This document shows positions 7,986 through 16,000 of a stretch of DNA of 64,000 bases, piece after piece. A model generated the notes under the pieces. That model saw nothing but the letters and a program-made list of their open reading frames with translations, did no database searches and was not told where the DNA came from. Origin of the DNA: Pontibacter actiniarum (GTDB lineage Bacteria; Bacteroidota; Bacteroidia; Cytophagales; Hymenobacteraceae); NCBI RefSeq assembly GCF_003585765.1, contig NZ_CP021235.1, forward strand, positions 558,001 to 622,000. Reading direction: 5' to 3'. Each line of letters starts with the position of its first letter. The stretch's first letter is position 1. A program made the translations under genes and the position numbers.

Positions 7986-9818
7986 TTAAGCAGGCCGCCG
8001 GGGCTGGCGTGACTGCAGGTCACTCAGGCTTAGGTTTAGCTCCAGCGCCGCGCTGATGAGGGCAAGGTGGGTAAACGCCTGGGGGAAGTTACCCAGAAGC
8101 TGCCCCTGCAACCCCACCTGCTCCGAGTAGAGGCCCAGGTGGTTGGAGTAGCCCAGCATCTTCTCAAAGTATAGCCGGGCCTTCTGCAGGTCGCCGGCAA
8201 CGGCCAGGCTCTCGATATACCAGAAAGAGCAAAGGCAGAAGGTGCCTTCGTCGCCGGGCAGGTTATCGACGTTGCTGCTGAGGTTGTAGCGGTAAACCAG
8301 TGAGCCGGTGGTAAGGTTTTCTTCGATAGCCTTTAAAGTAGACTGCCAGCGCGGCTCCGCCGGGCTAAACATGCCCACCAGCGGCATGATCAGCACGGAG
8401 GCGTCCAGCACGTTTGCCCCGCGGTATTGTACAAAGGCCTGCTTCTCCTCGTTCCAGAAGTTCTCATACACGTCTAGGTAGATGCGGTCCCTTACTTCGC
8501 GCCACGCGTCCAGCGGGCCCGGAAAGGAGCGCTCCTGCGCCAGCTTAATGCCTCTGTCCAACGCTACCCAGCACATGATCTTGGAGTGGATGAACTCTTC
8601 CTTGTTGCCGCGCACCTCCCAGATGCCGTGGTCTTTCCGTTGCCAGTTGCTGGCCACAAAGTCCACAAATTTCTGCACGTGTTTCCAGGACTCAAAGGTT
8701 ACCGGTCCGCCGTGCCGGTCGTAGAGGTAGATGGTTTGAATCAGTTCGCCATAAATATCCAGCTGGAACTGCCTGAAAGCCTTGTTCCCGATACGGACGG
8801 GAGAAGAGCCTTTGTAGCCTTTGAGGTTATCCAGCACCTGCTCGGTGAGGTTGGAAGTGCCGTCGACGGCGTACATGAGCTGCAGGTCGGAAGCCTCCTG
8901 TATCTCTTCGCAGCGCCGCATCAGCCAGTCGATGAACTGTCCGGCCTCGCTCAGGAAGCCCAGGCGGAGGAAGGAGGACATGGTAAACGCCGCATCCCGG
9001 ATCCAGGTATAGCGGTAGTCCCAGTTGCGGATGCTGCCTATCGCCTCGGGCAGGCTGAACGTAGCCGCCGCGATGGTAGACCCAAACTCATAGGAGGTGA
9101 GCATCTTTAGCGTGATGGCGGAGCGCAGCACCATTTCGTGCCACCTGCCCTCGTAATTGCTCTCCTCCACCCAGGTCTGCCAAAAGTTAACCGTATCATG
9201 AAAGGCGATCTGGGTAAAGTAGTCCAGGTCCTTTTGCTCGAAAGCCGTGGCGTTGTGCATGGATTCGATGACGAAGGAAATCCTGTCGCCCTGTTTCAGC
9301 TCCCAGCAGCCGCTGAGGTTGCCGTCCTGCTCCTCCACGGCAACGCTGCTCATAAAACGGAAGCAAGTACCGTCGTCGCCGTTGCTGCTGATGATGGCCA
9401 CGTCATCCTGCCACTCGACCGTATGGCCAGACCGGGCATAGTTCATGCGGGGCCTGCAGTCCATCCTGATGCGGAGCTTGCCTTTGATCACCTTCAGCTC
9501 CCGCACCAGGGCGCCTCTTTCCTTGCTCTTGCGCACCGGCATGAAGTCAGTGAGTTCAGCAATCCCATCCTTCGCCAGAAAGCGGGTCAGCAAAATGCCT
9601 GTGTCCGGCAGGTATTGCTGCTTATAGCGGACATCGCCGTTTTCCGGAGAAATGCGCCAGTATCCTCCGTTTTCATTGTCGAGGATGGCCGCAAAAACGG
9701 TGGGGGAGTCGCAGCGGGTAAAGGGCAGGTAGTCGATGGAGCCGGTTTTGGAGACAAGCGCCGTGGTATGCAGGTTGCCGATCAGGCCGTAATCTTCAAT
9801 AGAGTGGTAGTCTTTCAT
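7986..9818 (-). CDS. GH15 glucoamylase/trehalase-like glycoside hydrolase
   Basis: A 610-residue cytoplasmic enzyme with no signal peptide. The N-terminal GH15 beta-sandwich begins at SIEDYGLIGNLHTTALV, and the (alpha/alpha)6 barrel carries the family motifs RNWDYRYTWIRDAAFT, the catalytic acid in HGIWEVRGN, HSKIMCWVALDRG, and the second acid in YSEQVGLQGQLLGNFPQAFTHLALI. The ATG at 9816-9818 is preferred to one 135 bases upstream, because homologues start just before the YHSIEDYGLI segment. Substrate could be trehalose or alpha-glucan. A remnant of a second GH15 gene lies near 15.8 kb. Confidence 0.92.
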   Translation of the reverse strand: MKDYHSIEDYGLIGNLHTTALVSKTGSIDYLPFTRCDSPTVFAAILDNENGGYWRISPENGDVRYKQQYLPDTGILLTRFLAKDGIAELTDFMPVRKSKERGALVRELKVIKGKLRIRMDCRPRMNYARSGHTVEWQDDVAIISSNGDDGTCFRFMSSVAVEEQDGNLSGCWELKQGDRISFVIESMHNATAFEQKDLDYFTQIAFHDTVNFWQTWVEESNYEGRWHEMVLRSAITLKMLTSYEFGSTIAAATFSLPEAIGSIRNWDYRYTWIRDAAFTMSSFLRLGFLSEAGQFIDWLMRRCEEIQEASDLQLMYAVDGTSNLTEQVLDNLKGYKGSSPVRIGNKAFRQFQLDIYGELIQTIYLYDRHGGPVTFESWKHVQKFVDFVASNWQRKDHGIWEVRGNKEEFIHSKIMCWVALDRGIKLAQERSFPGPLDAWREVRDRIYLDVYENFWNEEKQAFVQYRGANVLDASVLIMPLVGMFSPAEPRWQSTLKAIEENLTTGSLVYRYNLSSNVDNLPGDEGTFCLCSFWYIESLAVAGDLQKARLYFEKMLGYSNHLGLYSEQVGLQGQLLGNFPQAFTHLALISAALELNLSLSDLQSRQPRRPA

Positions 9819-10156
9819 GGTATAGTTGGCTTGCTCGTCTTTACGGCATCCCCGGAAAGCTGGTTTGTAGCGACTGGTTTTGCGAATGGGTAAAAGAAAG
9901 GGAGCAAGCCACTGCCTCTGCGACTCTACGGCTGCTCCGGCTCCTGGCTTCATGCCTGCTGGAGGGTGCCATTAGCGTGCTGCCCGTCGATTTTTAAGGC
10001 TACGCCAGCCTCTGCCATAAAGGAAAACCGGGCGGTGCCGCTGCTGCCAAAGGGGAGGGCCTGTTCTACAGCACTAGCTGTCGCAGAAAAAAGCAGCCGC
10101 TGCACGCGGTGGTTTCCTGCGTGCAGCGGCTGACAAATAATGAAGAGTATGTTTTG
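9819..10156. other. Intergenic stretch between GH15 gene and unknown gene
   Basis: No gene is seen here. Most of it is leader for the GH15 gene, including the unused in-frame upstream ATG at 9953. The right end carries the terminator of the next gene. Confidence 0.6.
10087..10132 (-). terminator. Intrinsic terminator
   Basis: A perfect 14-bp stem (CAGCCGCTGCACGC, 10094-10107, with its complement at 10119-10132) and an 11-base loop are followed on the minus strand by six T. It sits directly after the unknown gene ending at 10157. Confidence 0.9.
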
Positions 10157-10807
10157 CTACTTCGTGTCCAGGGAGCGGGCCTCTTCGGGGTGTACAAAGT
10201 AGTACACCAGCTTGTTCCACTGCAGGGCCTGTACTCCGGCCCAACCGCCTTCTGCCGTCAGGGTGTTTAGCAGGGCACGGTCGCCGGCCTCTTCGCCCTG
10301 GTTGTTGATCCCTTCGTTCAGGCCGATCTCGTAGCCAATCAGCTTTGTGCCCCGTCGCTCTACCCGAAACGTGCTGCTAGCCTCTTTAATAAAGAAGTGC
10401 TCGATAACCTTTTCTCCCTTGTTGCGCTCCTCCGGCTTTTCGCTAGGGTGTACGGTGAACTCTGCCAGCGCATCCTCCACGTGTATAGCTGTGATCTTTA
10501 CCCAGTTCTCCAGCCCTCCGGGTAGCGTGATCTTGATAAAATAGCCCACCTCCGGATGGGTGGTGTCTGTCTTGTGCCCGTAGGGGTCGTAAAGCTCAAA
10601 CGTGGAGTTGATGCCTTCCAGGTGTGACCATAGGTTTACGTCGAACAGCTTCCGCTTCGCTTCTTCAAACTCTTTCACAGCGGCCGCCTCGGTGGGGTAC
10701 TCGTGCTCGTGGGTATGAAGCTTGTCTTTCGTTTCCTCTCCCTGCAACACCTTTACCTCTTTGGTAACCTCGTCTTTAACCTTGTTGATTATATTTTTAA
10801 TAGACAT
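10157..10807 (-). CDS. Conserved soluble protein of unknown function
   Basis: A 216-residue protein that I do not recognise. It is charged, lacks a signal peptide or membrane segment, and starts with an amphipathic helix (MSIKNIINKVKDEVTKEVK). The middle reads as a compact alpha/beta domain (ITLPGGLENWVKITAIHVEDALAEF; HFFIKEASSTFRVERRGT). The start at 10805-10807 is supported by GGAGGAG 8 bases upstream, a true Shine-Dalgarno site that is unusual in this phylum and suggests high expression. The gene is divergent from the SPW-VKOR gene across a 186-base gap that contains a palindrome. Confidence 0.75.
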   Translation of the reverse strand: MSIKNIINKVKDEVTKEVKVLQGEETKDKLHTHEHEYPTEAAAVKEFEEAKRKLFDVNLWSHLEGINSTFELYDPYGHKTDTTHPEVGYFIKITLPGGLENWVKITAIHVEDALAEFTVHPSEKPEERNKGEKVIEHFFIKEASSTFRVERRGTKLIGYEIGLNEGINNQGEEAGDRALLNTLTAEGGWAGVQALQWNKLVYYFVHPEEARSLDTK

Positions 10808-10897
10808 AGTATCTGCTCCTCCTAATGTTGAAATATCATGCAATACATCTTGAAGAGATACGCGCAAGCGGCTGGGATGTTGATGTTTAATCAGTAT

Positions 10898-10915
10898 TGC
10901 TTAACCTTTTAAGCA
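10898..10915. promoter_or_regulatory. Perfect palindrome in a divergent intergenic region
   Basis: TGCTTAA at 10898-10904 and TTAAGCA at 10909-10915 form an 18-base dyad with a 4-base centre, between the divergent genes starting at 10807 and 10994. Size and place fit an operator for a dimeric regulator. No regulator gene is adjacent. Confidence 0.4.
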
Positions 10916-10993
10916 CAAGTTCATCTCAACAGGAGCAGGTGCGTATACTTTTAACGTGTGTAAATACGAAATCAAAACCCGAGCAAAATAACT

Positions 10994-12556
10994 ATGGGAA
11001 AAGACAAACAAAACATGCAAAGCGAGGACGGGCAGGAGCAAGGGGGGATGGGTATGCGCGGGGTTACCCGGCCTATGGCTGAGAAACAAATGCGGAAGCA
11101 CCACCAGAAAATGCAGGGCCATAACGACAACGGGGACCATAAAGACATGAAAATGGACCCGGAGATGCGCAAAAAAATGCTGCACATGCACCACCAGCAA
11201 ACGCTCTGGGTGTATTGGCTGATCATGCTTTTAGGCGCCTGGGTCCTGATTTCCCCGCTGAGCTTTGACTACAGCATTGGCACGGTGCAGCCTTCGGGCG
11301 GGCGGGAAGTATGGCTCACGATGCAGCAGCGCATCTCGTTCATGAAGTGGAGCGACATCATCAGCGGTGCGTTGCTGATCTTCTTTGGCTGGCGCGGCCT
11401 GACGCCGAACCGGCCCGTCAGCCTCTGGATCTGTTGCTTTGTCGGCATCTGGCTTACCATGGCGCCGCTGCTCTTCTGGGCCCCTACGGCTGTCGCCTAC
11501 CTCAACGATACCATGGTGGGAGCCCTGATAATTGGCCTGACCATTCTGATTCCGGGCATGCCGAACATGATCATGTACATGGAAATGGGGCCGAAAGTGC
11601 CGCCGGGGTGGTCCTACAACCCCTCCAGTTGGCCACAGCGCTGGATTATGATCGTGCTTGGCTTCGTGGGCTGGGTGGTGTCGCGCTACCTGGCCGCCTT
11701 TCAGCTCGGTTACATTGACTCGGTGTGGGACCCTTTTTTCGGGAGCCAGAGTGAGCAGGTGCTGAACTCCAGCATGTCGCACTCGCTGCCGGTTTCGGAC
11801 GCAGGCCTGGGCGCTATTGCCTACACCATTGAGTTCCTGATGGGTTGGATGGGCAGCCCCGCCCGCTGGCGCACCATGCCCTGGATGGTGGCCGTGTTCG
11901 GTATCGTGGTGATCCCGCTGGGGCTGGTGCACATCTTCCTGGTGATCTCGCAACCGGTGGTGGTGGGGGCATGGTGCACCTTCTGCCTGTTGGCTGCCGC
12001 TATCATGCTGCCAATGATCCCGCTGGAGGTGGACGAGGTAATTGCCATGGTACAGTTCATGAAAAAGAAGATGAACAAAGGCGAAGGCTTCTGGAAGCTT
12101 TTCTGGAAGGGCGGCACCATAGAGGGTGGCGAAAAAGAGGAGCACGCCACAGAGGTGATGCGCCTGCCCGAGCAACCGGGTAAAGTGTTCGCGGCCTCCA
12201 TATGGGGCATGAGCTTCCCGTGGACGCTGGTGGTGTCCACGCTGCTGGGCATTGCGCTGGTGTTCGCGCCGGGCGTGTTTGGCGTGCCGATCAAAGACAC
12301 GGTAGCCGATGTGTTTCACCTGTCGGGCTCGCTGATGGTGGTGGTGTCGGTGATTTGCATGGGAGAGCCCATGCGCATCGGGCGTTACCTGAATGTTTTG
12401 CTGGGGCTGGCAGTGGCGGTGGCTCCCTGGTTCCTCGGCGGCCCCACGGCTCTGCACATCACCGGTGTGGTGCTAGGCCTGGCCGTGGCCGCCCTGGCTT
12501 TCCCGCTTGGACCAAAAACGCAACGCTATGCAGGCTGGGATGAGTACATCAAGTAA
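10994..12556 (+). CDS. SPW-repeat and vitamin K epoxide reductase-like membrane protein
   Basis: A 520-residue polytopic membrane protein. Residues 1-68 are cytoplasmic-looking and rich in His, Met, Lys and Gln. Two SPW-type blocks flank a VKOR-like core: the first starts at QTLWVYWLIMLLGAWVLISPL and the second near residue 400 (FPWTLVVSTLLGIALVFAPG). The core carries the redox pair Cys328/Cys331 in GAWCTFCLLAAA. VKOR domains use quinone to oxidise thiols, so a role in envelope disulfide chemistry is plausible. The SPW role is unknown. The gene overlaps the next one by 17 bases. Confidence 0.85.
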   Translation: MGKDKQNMQSEDGQEQGGMGMRGVTRPMAEKQMRKHHQKMQGHNDNGDHKDMKMDPEMRKKMLHMHHQQTLWVYWLIMLLGAWVLISPLSFDYSIGTVQPSGGREVWLTMQQRISFMKWSDIISGALLIFFGWRGLTPNRPVSLWICCFVGIWLTMAPLLFWAPTAVAYLNDTMVGALIIGLTILIPGMPNMIMYMEMGPKVPPGWSYNPSSWPQRWIMIVLGFVGWVVSRYLAAFQLGYIDSVWDPFFGSQSEQVLNSSMSHSLPVSDAGLGAIAYTIEFLMGWMGSPARWRTMPWMVAVFGIVVIPLGLVHIFLVISQPVVVGAWCTFCLLAAAIMLPMIPLEVDEVIAMVQFMKKKMNKGEGFWKLFWKGGTIEGGEKEEHATEVMRLPEQPGKVFAASIWGMSFPWTLVVSTLLGIALVFAPGVFGVPIKDTVADVFHLSGSLMVVVSVICMGEPMRIGRYLNVLLGLAVAVAPWFLGGPTALHITGVVLGLAVAALAFPLGPKTQRYAGWDEYIK

Positions 12557-13853
12557 ATTGAAAGTGGGAGAGGGGCTGCTGACGGATGAGCAGATGGAGC
12601 AGCAGGTGCGCCAGGTGCTGTACGAGAACATGATACAGGGGCACAACGGGGGCTACACCTTTCACTACACGAAGCCTTCGCCCGGCACATACCCCTTCCA
12701 GTACTTCTGGGACACCTGCTTCCATGTATTTATACTTACGGCCCTGGGCGACCACGACATGGCGAAGAAGCACATCCGGAGCCTGTTTCTGCTGCAGGAG
12801 CCTGACGGGTTTGTGGGGCATATTATTTACTGGAAGCGGCCGTTCCCGGCACGGGCTACGGATGTGTTCCAGCTGAGGCCAAAATCCCTGCTCCGGCTCA
12901 CACAGCCTCACATGACTGCCCTGGTGCAGCCGCCGCTGGTGGCTGAGGCGGTGCAGCGCATCTACCGCTGCTCCCACGACACCGCCTACGTGCGGGAAGT
13001 GCTCCCGAAGCTGAAGGCGTACTACGACTGGCTCCACCGCAACCGCGACTTTGAGGGGGAGGGGCTGCTGTCTATTATCTCGCCCTACGAATCCGGCATG
13101 GACTGGAAGGCAAGCTTTGACCCGGTGCTGGGCTTTCGGAAGGGCAGGGGCGACTGGCGGCTTTTCCTGAAGGTGATGTGGCTGGAGATGGGCAACTTCC
13201 GGCGGGGCTATAATCTGGAGCGCCTCTACGAGCAGGATAACTTTATCGTGAAGGACGTAGCTTTCAACACCATCTATGCCCAGAACCTGCAGGCGCTGGC
13301 AGAACTGTGCGAAGCAGTGGGCGACCCGGAGGCGGGCAAGTATAAAAAGCGGTCGGACCAGTGCTGCGAGAGCATTCTCAAGTACATGTACAACGAAGCC
13401 GACGCCGCTTTCTATGACCTGGCGGGGCAGCGGATGGAGCAGCTGCGCACTGCCACGGCTACTATCTTCTTCCCGGTGGTGCTGCCCAACATTCCCAGGC
13501 GCATCAGCGAGGCCGTGCTGCAGCGCCACCTGCTGCACAAAGACGGCTTCAGCGTGCCTTACCCCATTCCGTCGCTCTCCGTAAGGGAGCCTGCGTTTTA
13601 CCCGGGCGAGTCCGTCTACATCTGGCGCGGCCCGACGTGGGTGGTCTTTAACTGGTTTATGCACCGCTACCTGTTGCACAAGGGCTACCCGGAGGAGGCC
13701 GACAAGCTGCTGGCAAGCGTTAGAAAGCTGATCTCGCAAAGCGGCTTCCGGGAGTACTATGATCCCTTTACCGGCCAGGGCCACGGTGCCCAGGGATTCA
13801 CCTGGTCTGGTTTGGTGCTGGATATGATCAAAGGCAGCAGGGGCTACAAATAA
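12540..13853 (+). CDS. MGH1-like (trehalase-type) glycoside hydrolase
   Basis: A 437-residue (alpha/alpha)6-barrel enzyme related to GH37/GH63 and mannosylglycerate hydrolase (MGH1-like) families. Motifs include FQYFWDTCFHVFILTALGDH near the N terminus, SPYESGMDWKASFD, FNTIYAQNLQALAEL, and WRGPTWVVFNWFMHRYL followed by REYYDPFTGQGHGAQGFTWSGLVLDM. The ATG at 12540 overlaps the SPW-VKOR gene by 17 bases, so the two are probably co-translated. An upstream GTG-type frame opening at 12507 is less likely. There is no signal peptide. The substrate cannot be fixed from sequence; a compatible-solute sugar such as trehalose or a mannosyl/glucosylglycerate is likely. Confidence 0.85.
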   Translation: MSTSSKLKVGEGLLTDEQMEQQVRQVLYENMIQGHNGGYTFHYTKPSPGTYPFQYFWDTCFHVFILTALGDHDMAKKHIRSLFLLQEPDGFVGHIIYWKRPFPARATDVFQLRPKSLLRLTQPHMTALVQPPLVAEAVQRIYRCSHDTAYVREVLPKLKAYYDWLHRNRDFEGEGLLSIISPYESGMDWKASFDPVLGFRKGRGDWRLFLKVMWLEMGNFRRGYNLERLYEQDNFIVKDVAFNTIYAQNLQALAELCEAVGDPEAGKYKKRSDQCCESILKYMYNEADAAFYDLAGQRMEQLRTATATIFFPVVLPNIPRRISEAVLQRHLLHKDGFSVPYPIPSLSVREPAFYPGESVYIWRGPTWVVFNWFMHRYLLHKGYPEEADKLLASVRKLISQSGFREYYDPFTGQGHGAQGFTWSGLVLDMIKGSRGYK

Positions 13854-14011
13854 ACCCGCCGCAGCTGCCGAACGGGAAGGCCGGGTAAAACGGCTTAAGT
13901 GTGGACGCGGTTTGGTGTTATGCTTTGATAATCAACCTTAAAAGGGTGGTCTCGTTAAATAAAAGGGAAAGCAAAGTATAAAGACTGAACCGAACTTAAC
14001 GACATCAAGCT

Positions 14012-14236
14012 ATGGGAGAATTTATTTTAGGATTTGGCATTTTCGGAATCATACTAAGCCTGATCATCTTTATTGTATACCTGTGGAGTATCTTTTGGGC
14101 GTACAAAGACGCCGAGCGCCGCGGTAAGCCGGGCTGGCTTGTCGCCCTGGTGGTTGCTTTCCTGGCATGGCCGGTCGGCTTACTGCTCTGGATACTGGTA
14201 CGGCCCAACGACAGGCAGTACTATCAACAGCATTAA
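14012..14236 (+). CDS. Small two-helix membrane protein
   Basis: A 74-residue protein with a long hydrophobic helix (residues 5-30), a short charged loop WAYKDAERRGKPG, and a second helix ending LLWILVRPND. The loop and the LLWILVRP ending are typical of small inner-membrane proteins of the PLDc_N-like kind. Function unknown. It stands alone, 158 bases after the MGH1-like gene. Confidence 0.8.
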   Translation: MGEFILGFGIFGIILSLIIFIVYLWSIFWAYKDAERRGKPGWLVALVVAFLAWPVGLLLWILVRPNDRQYYQQH

Positions 14237-14301
14237 AACAGAAGTATAGAAGAACTGTAATTACCTGAGGAGCCTGCCTGTGCCGTTGCGCATGGGCAGG
14301 C

Positions 14302-14757
14302 TTATTTTTTATTGATCAGGTAGGCACCGATAATCAAGGCCACGGCGCCCGCCAGGCGCGTGAGCGTAATAGGGCTTTGCTTGAGGCCCAGCAGGCCGAA
14401 GTGGTCATACACCAGGGCAATAATGAGCTGGCCGGCAATGACCAGGGCCAGCAGGTTGGCAATGCTCAGGCGCTGCACCGAAACAATCACCGACATGATA
14501 AAGAAGGCACCGAGCACGCCTCCCAAGAACTTGTACCATTCAACGCCTGACACCTGGCTAAGGGAGGGCATCTCTTGCCTGGTGATCAGGATAAGGGACG
14601 CCAGCAGAAGGGTACCTATGCTAAAGGAGATAAAGGCTGCTACAAGGGGGCTGCCGACCGAAGCCCTTAACTGCCCGTTGATGGCGGTTTGGGTGGCAAC
14701 GGCTGCCCCGGCGAAAAAAGGTAAAAGTATAACCCAGTTAAAGTTAAGCTGTGGCAT
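14302..14757 (-). CDS. DMT-superfamily transporter, YdcZ (DUF606) type
   Basis: A 151-residue inner-membrane protein with five hydrophobic helices, the size of the small half-type DMT transporters. The GAAVATQTAINGQLR motif near residue 17 and the AGQLIIALVYDHFGLLG motif near residue 110 are those of DUF606/YdcZ. The ATG at 14755-14757 is chosen since the 71 codons upstream are polar and not conserved-looking. Substrate unknown. It is convergent with the small membrane protein and 122 bases downstream of the SDR gene. Confidence 0.85.
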   Translation of the reverse strand: MPQLNFNWVILLPFFAGAAVATQTAINGQLRASVGSPLVAAFISFSIGTLLLASLILITRQEMPSLSQVSGVEWYKFLGGVLGAFFIMSVIVSVQRLSIANLLALVIAGQLIIALVYDHFGLLGLKQSPITLTRLAGAVALIIGAYLINKK

Positions 14758-14879
14758 GGTGAACGCGTGTAGTTTGCTGAGGCCGTAAGCGGTGCTTCCT
14801 GTGTGGTGCTGCCAACGGCTTAAACCCAAATTTACGAATCCATGCCCACAGTTTATACTTTGTGCCTGTAAAAGCTGCC

Positions 14880-15689
14880 TTACTCGCTGAAAGAGGGGAA
14901 AAGCGTCATGCCCCCGTCCACGTAGATGGTAGAGCCCGTTATGTAGTCGGCCTCGTCGGTAGCCAGCCATAGGGCTACTTTGGCAATGTCCTCGGGTTCG
15001 CCGATGCGGCCGTAGGGGATCTGGGCGAGCATCTTTTTCCTGCCTTCCTCACTTTCCCACTCTTTGCGGTTGATATCGGTTTTGATAGCGCCCGGAGAGA
15101 TCGCGTTGACCCGGATTTTATACTTGGCCAGCTCCTGCGCCAGTGTTTTCATGAGCATTTGCAGGCCTCCCTTGGCGGCGGTGTAGTTCGCGCGACCGGC
15201 CCAGGGGATGATGTCGTGCACGGAGCTGATGAAAATAATATTGCCGGCGCAGGTTTTTTCCTCCTGCTTCACCTGGCGCTTCGCAAACTCCCGGGCGGCG
15301 GCCTGTGCGCAAAGGAAGTGCCCGGTCAGGTTGGTGTCGATCACCTTCTTCCACTCCTCCAGCGTCATCTCCAGAAAAGCCTGGTCCTGCTGCACGCCCG
15401 CGTTATTAACCAGGATGTCTACTGCGCCAAATTGTTCTTTTGCTGCTTCTATCAGTTCCTGTGCCTCTTCCGGTTTGGCCACATCGGCCTGCCGTATGAT
15501 AGCCTCGCCGCCTGCCTTTTCAATCTGTTGCTGTGTTTGCCGGGCACCCGCCGCGTCGGAGTGGTAGTTGATCACAACCTTTGCGCCTGCCTGCCCCATG
15601 GCAATGGCAATGCCCTGGCCTATCCCGGAGCTGGCCCCTGTGACCACGGCCACTTTTCCTGCCAACCTGTCTGATGCTTTGTAAGTCAT
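14880..15689 (-). CDS. SDR-family oxidoreductase, glucose 1-dehydrogenase-like
   Basis: A 269-residue classical short-chain dehydrogenase. The Rossmann motif TGASSGIGQGIA is near residue 17, NNAG near residue 94, the catalytic Ser in FISSVHD, and the YTAAK catalytic pair (Tyr/Lys) near residue 168. PG follows in AISPGAIKTDIN, and the C terminus has the usual TGSTIYVDGG. Overall it reads most like the glucose 1-dehydrogenase group, but SDR substrate assignment from sequence is unsafe. Confidence 0.9.
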   Translation of the reverse strand: MTYKASDRLAGKVAVVTGASSGIGQGIAIAMGQAGAKVVINYHSDAAGARQTQQQIEKAGGEAIIRQADVAKPEEAQELIEAAKEQFGAVDILVNNAGVQQDQAFLEMTLEEWKKVIDTNLTGHFLCAQAAAREFAKRQVKQEEKTCAGNIIFISSVHDIIPWAGRANYTAAKGGLQMLMKTLAQELAKYKIRVNAISPGAIKTDINRKEWESEEGRKKMLAQIPYGRIGEPEDIAKVALWLATDEADYITGSTIYVDGGMTLFPSFSE

Positions 15690-15928
15690 ATTGATGTAGT
15701 TGAAGTTTTATGTTTAGTAAGGCTGGCTGTCGCCTCACACTCCAAAAGCCATTTGGTGGCGCCGTGGTCTGTGCCGTACCGGTACATGTGCCAATCGGCA
15801 AGGAGGCTCTTTTCCAGGGTTTCGAAAGTGGCCATCCAACGCGGCTCCTCCGGGCTCAGCATGCGGATGAGCAGTATCGTAAGGGTGGGGGAGCCTAGCA
15901 TGCTGGCACCCCGGAGCCAGCATACCGC
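15686..15928 (-). pseudogene. Remnant of a GH15 glycoside hydrolase gene
   Basis: The frame reads LRGASMLGSPTLTILLIRML, then SPEEPRWMATFETLEKSLLA and HMYRY. This aligns with the QYRGANVLDAS, FSPAEPRWQSTLKAIEENL and LVYRYN stretch of the intact GH15 enzyme at 7986-9818. Only about 55 codons of homology remain (15761-15928). Neither the N-terminal three quarters nor the final catalytic part is present, and the tail to the stop at 15686 is unrelated. It looks like the leftover of a deleted paralogue, squeezed between the SDR start and a terminator. Confidence 0.75.
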
Positions 15929-15945
15929 TGTGGGAGCTTAGGGTT

Positions 15946-15996
15946 AAAAAAGCCACCGGCCCGTTACAACAGGGTGCAGCGGGCCGGTGGCTTTTA
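15946..15996 (-). terminator. Intrinsic terminator of the ebo operon
   Basis: A 16-bp stem (AAAAGCCACCGGCCCG, 15948-15963, with its complement at 15980-15995) is followed on the minus strand by a T run at 15951-15946. It lies 5 bases past the eboF stop, so it closes the six-gene operon. Confidence 0.9.
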
Positions 15997-16000
15997 AAGG

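Noticed and set aside
11231..12457. 408-codon minus-strand ORF
   Set aside because: Antisense to the SPW-VKOR gene; rich in His, Arg and Gln as expected of a reversed membrane-protein gene.
14758..14970. 71-codon N-terminal extension of the YdcZ-like transporter
   Set aside because: Polar, without conservation marks, and reaches into the SDR gene. The internal ATG fits the family start.
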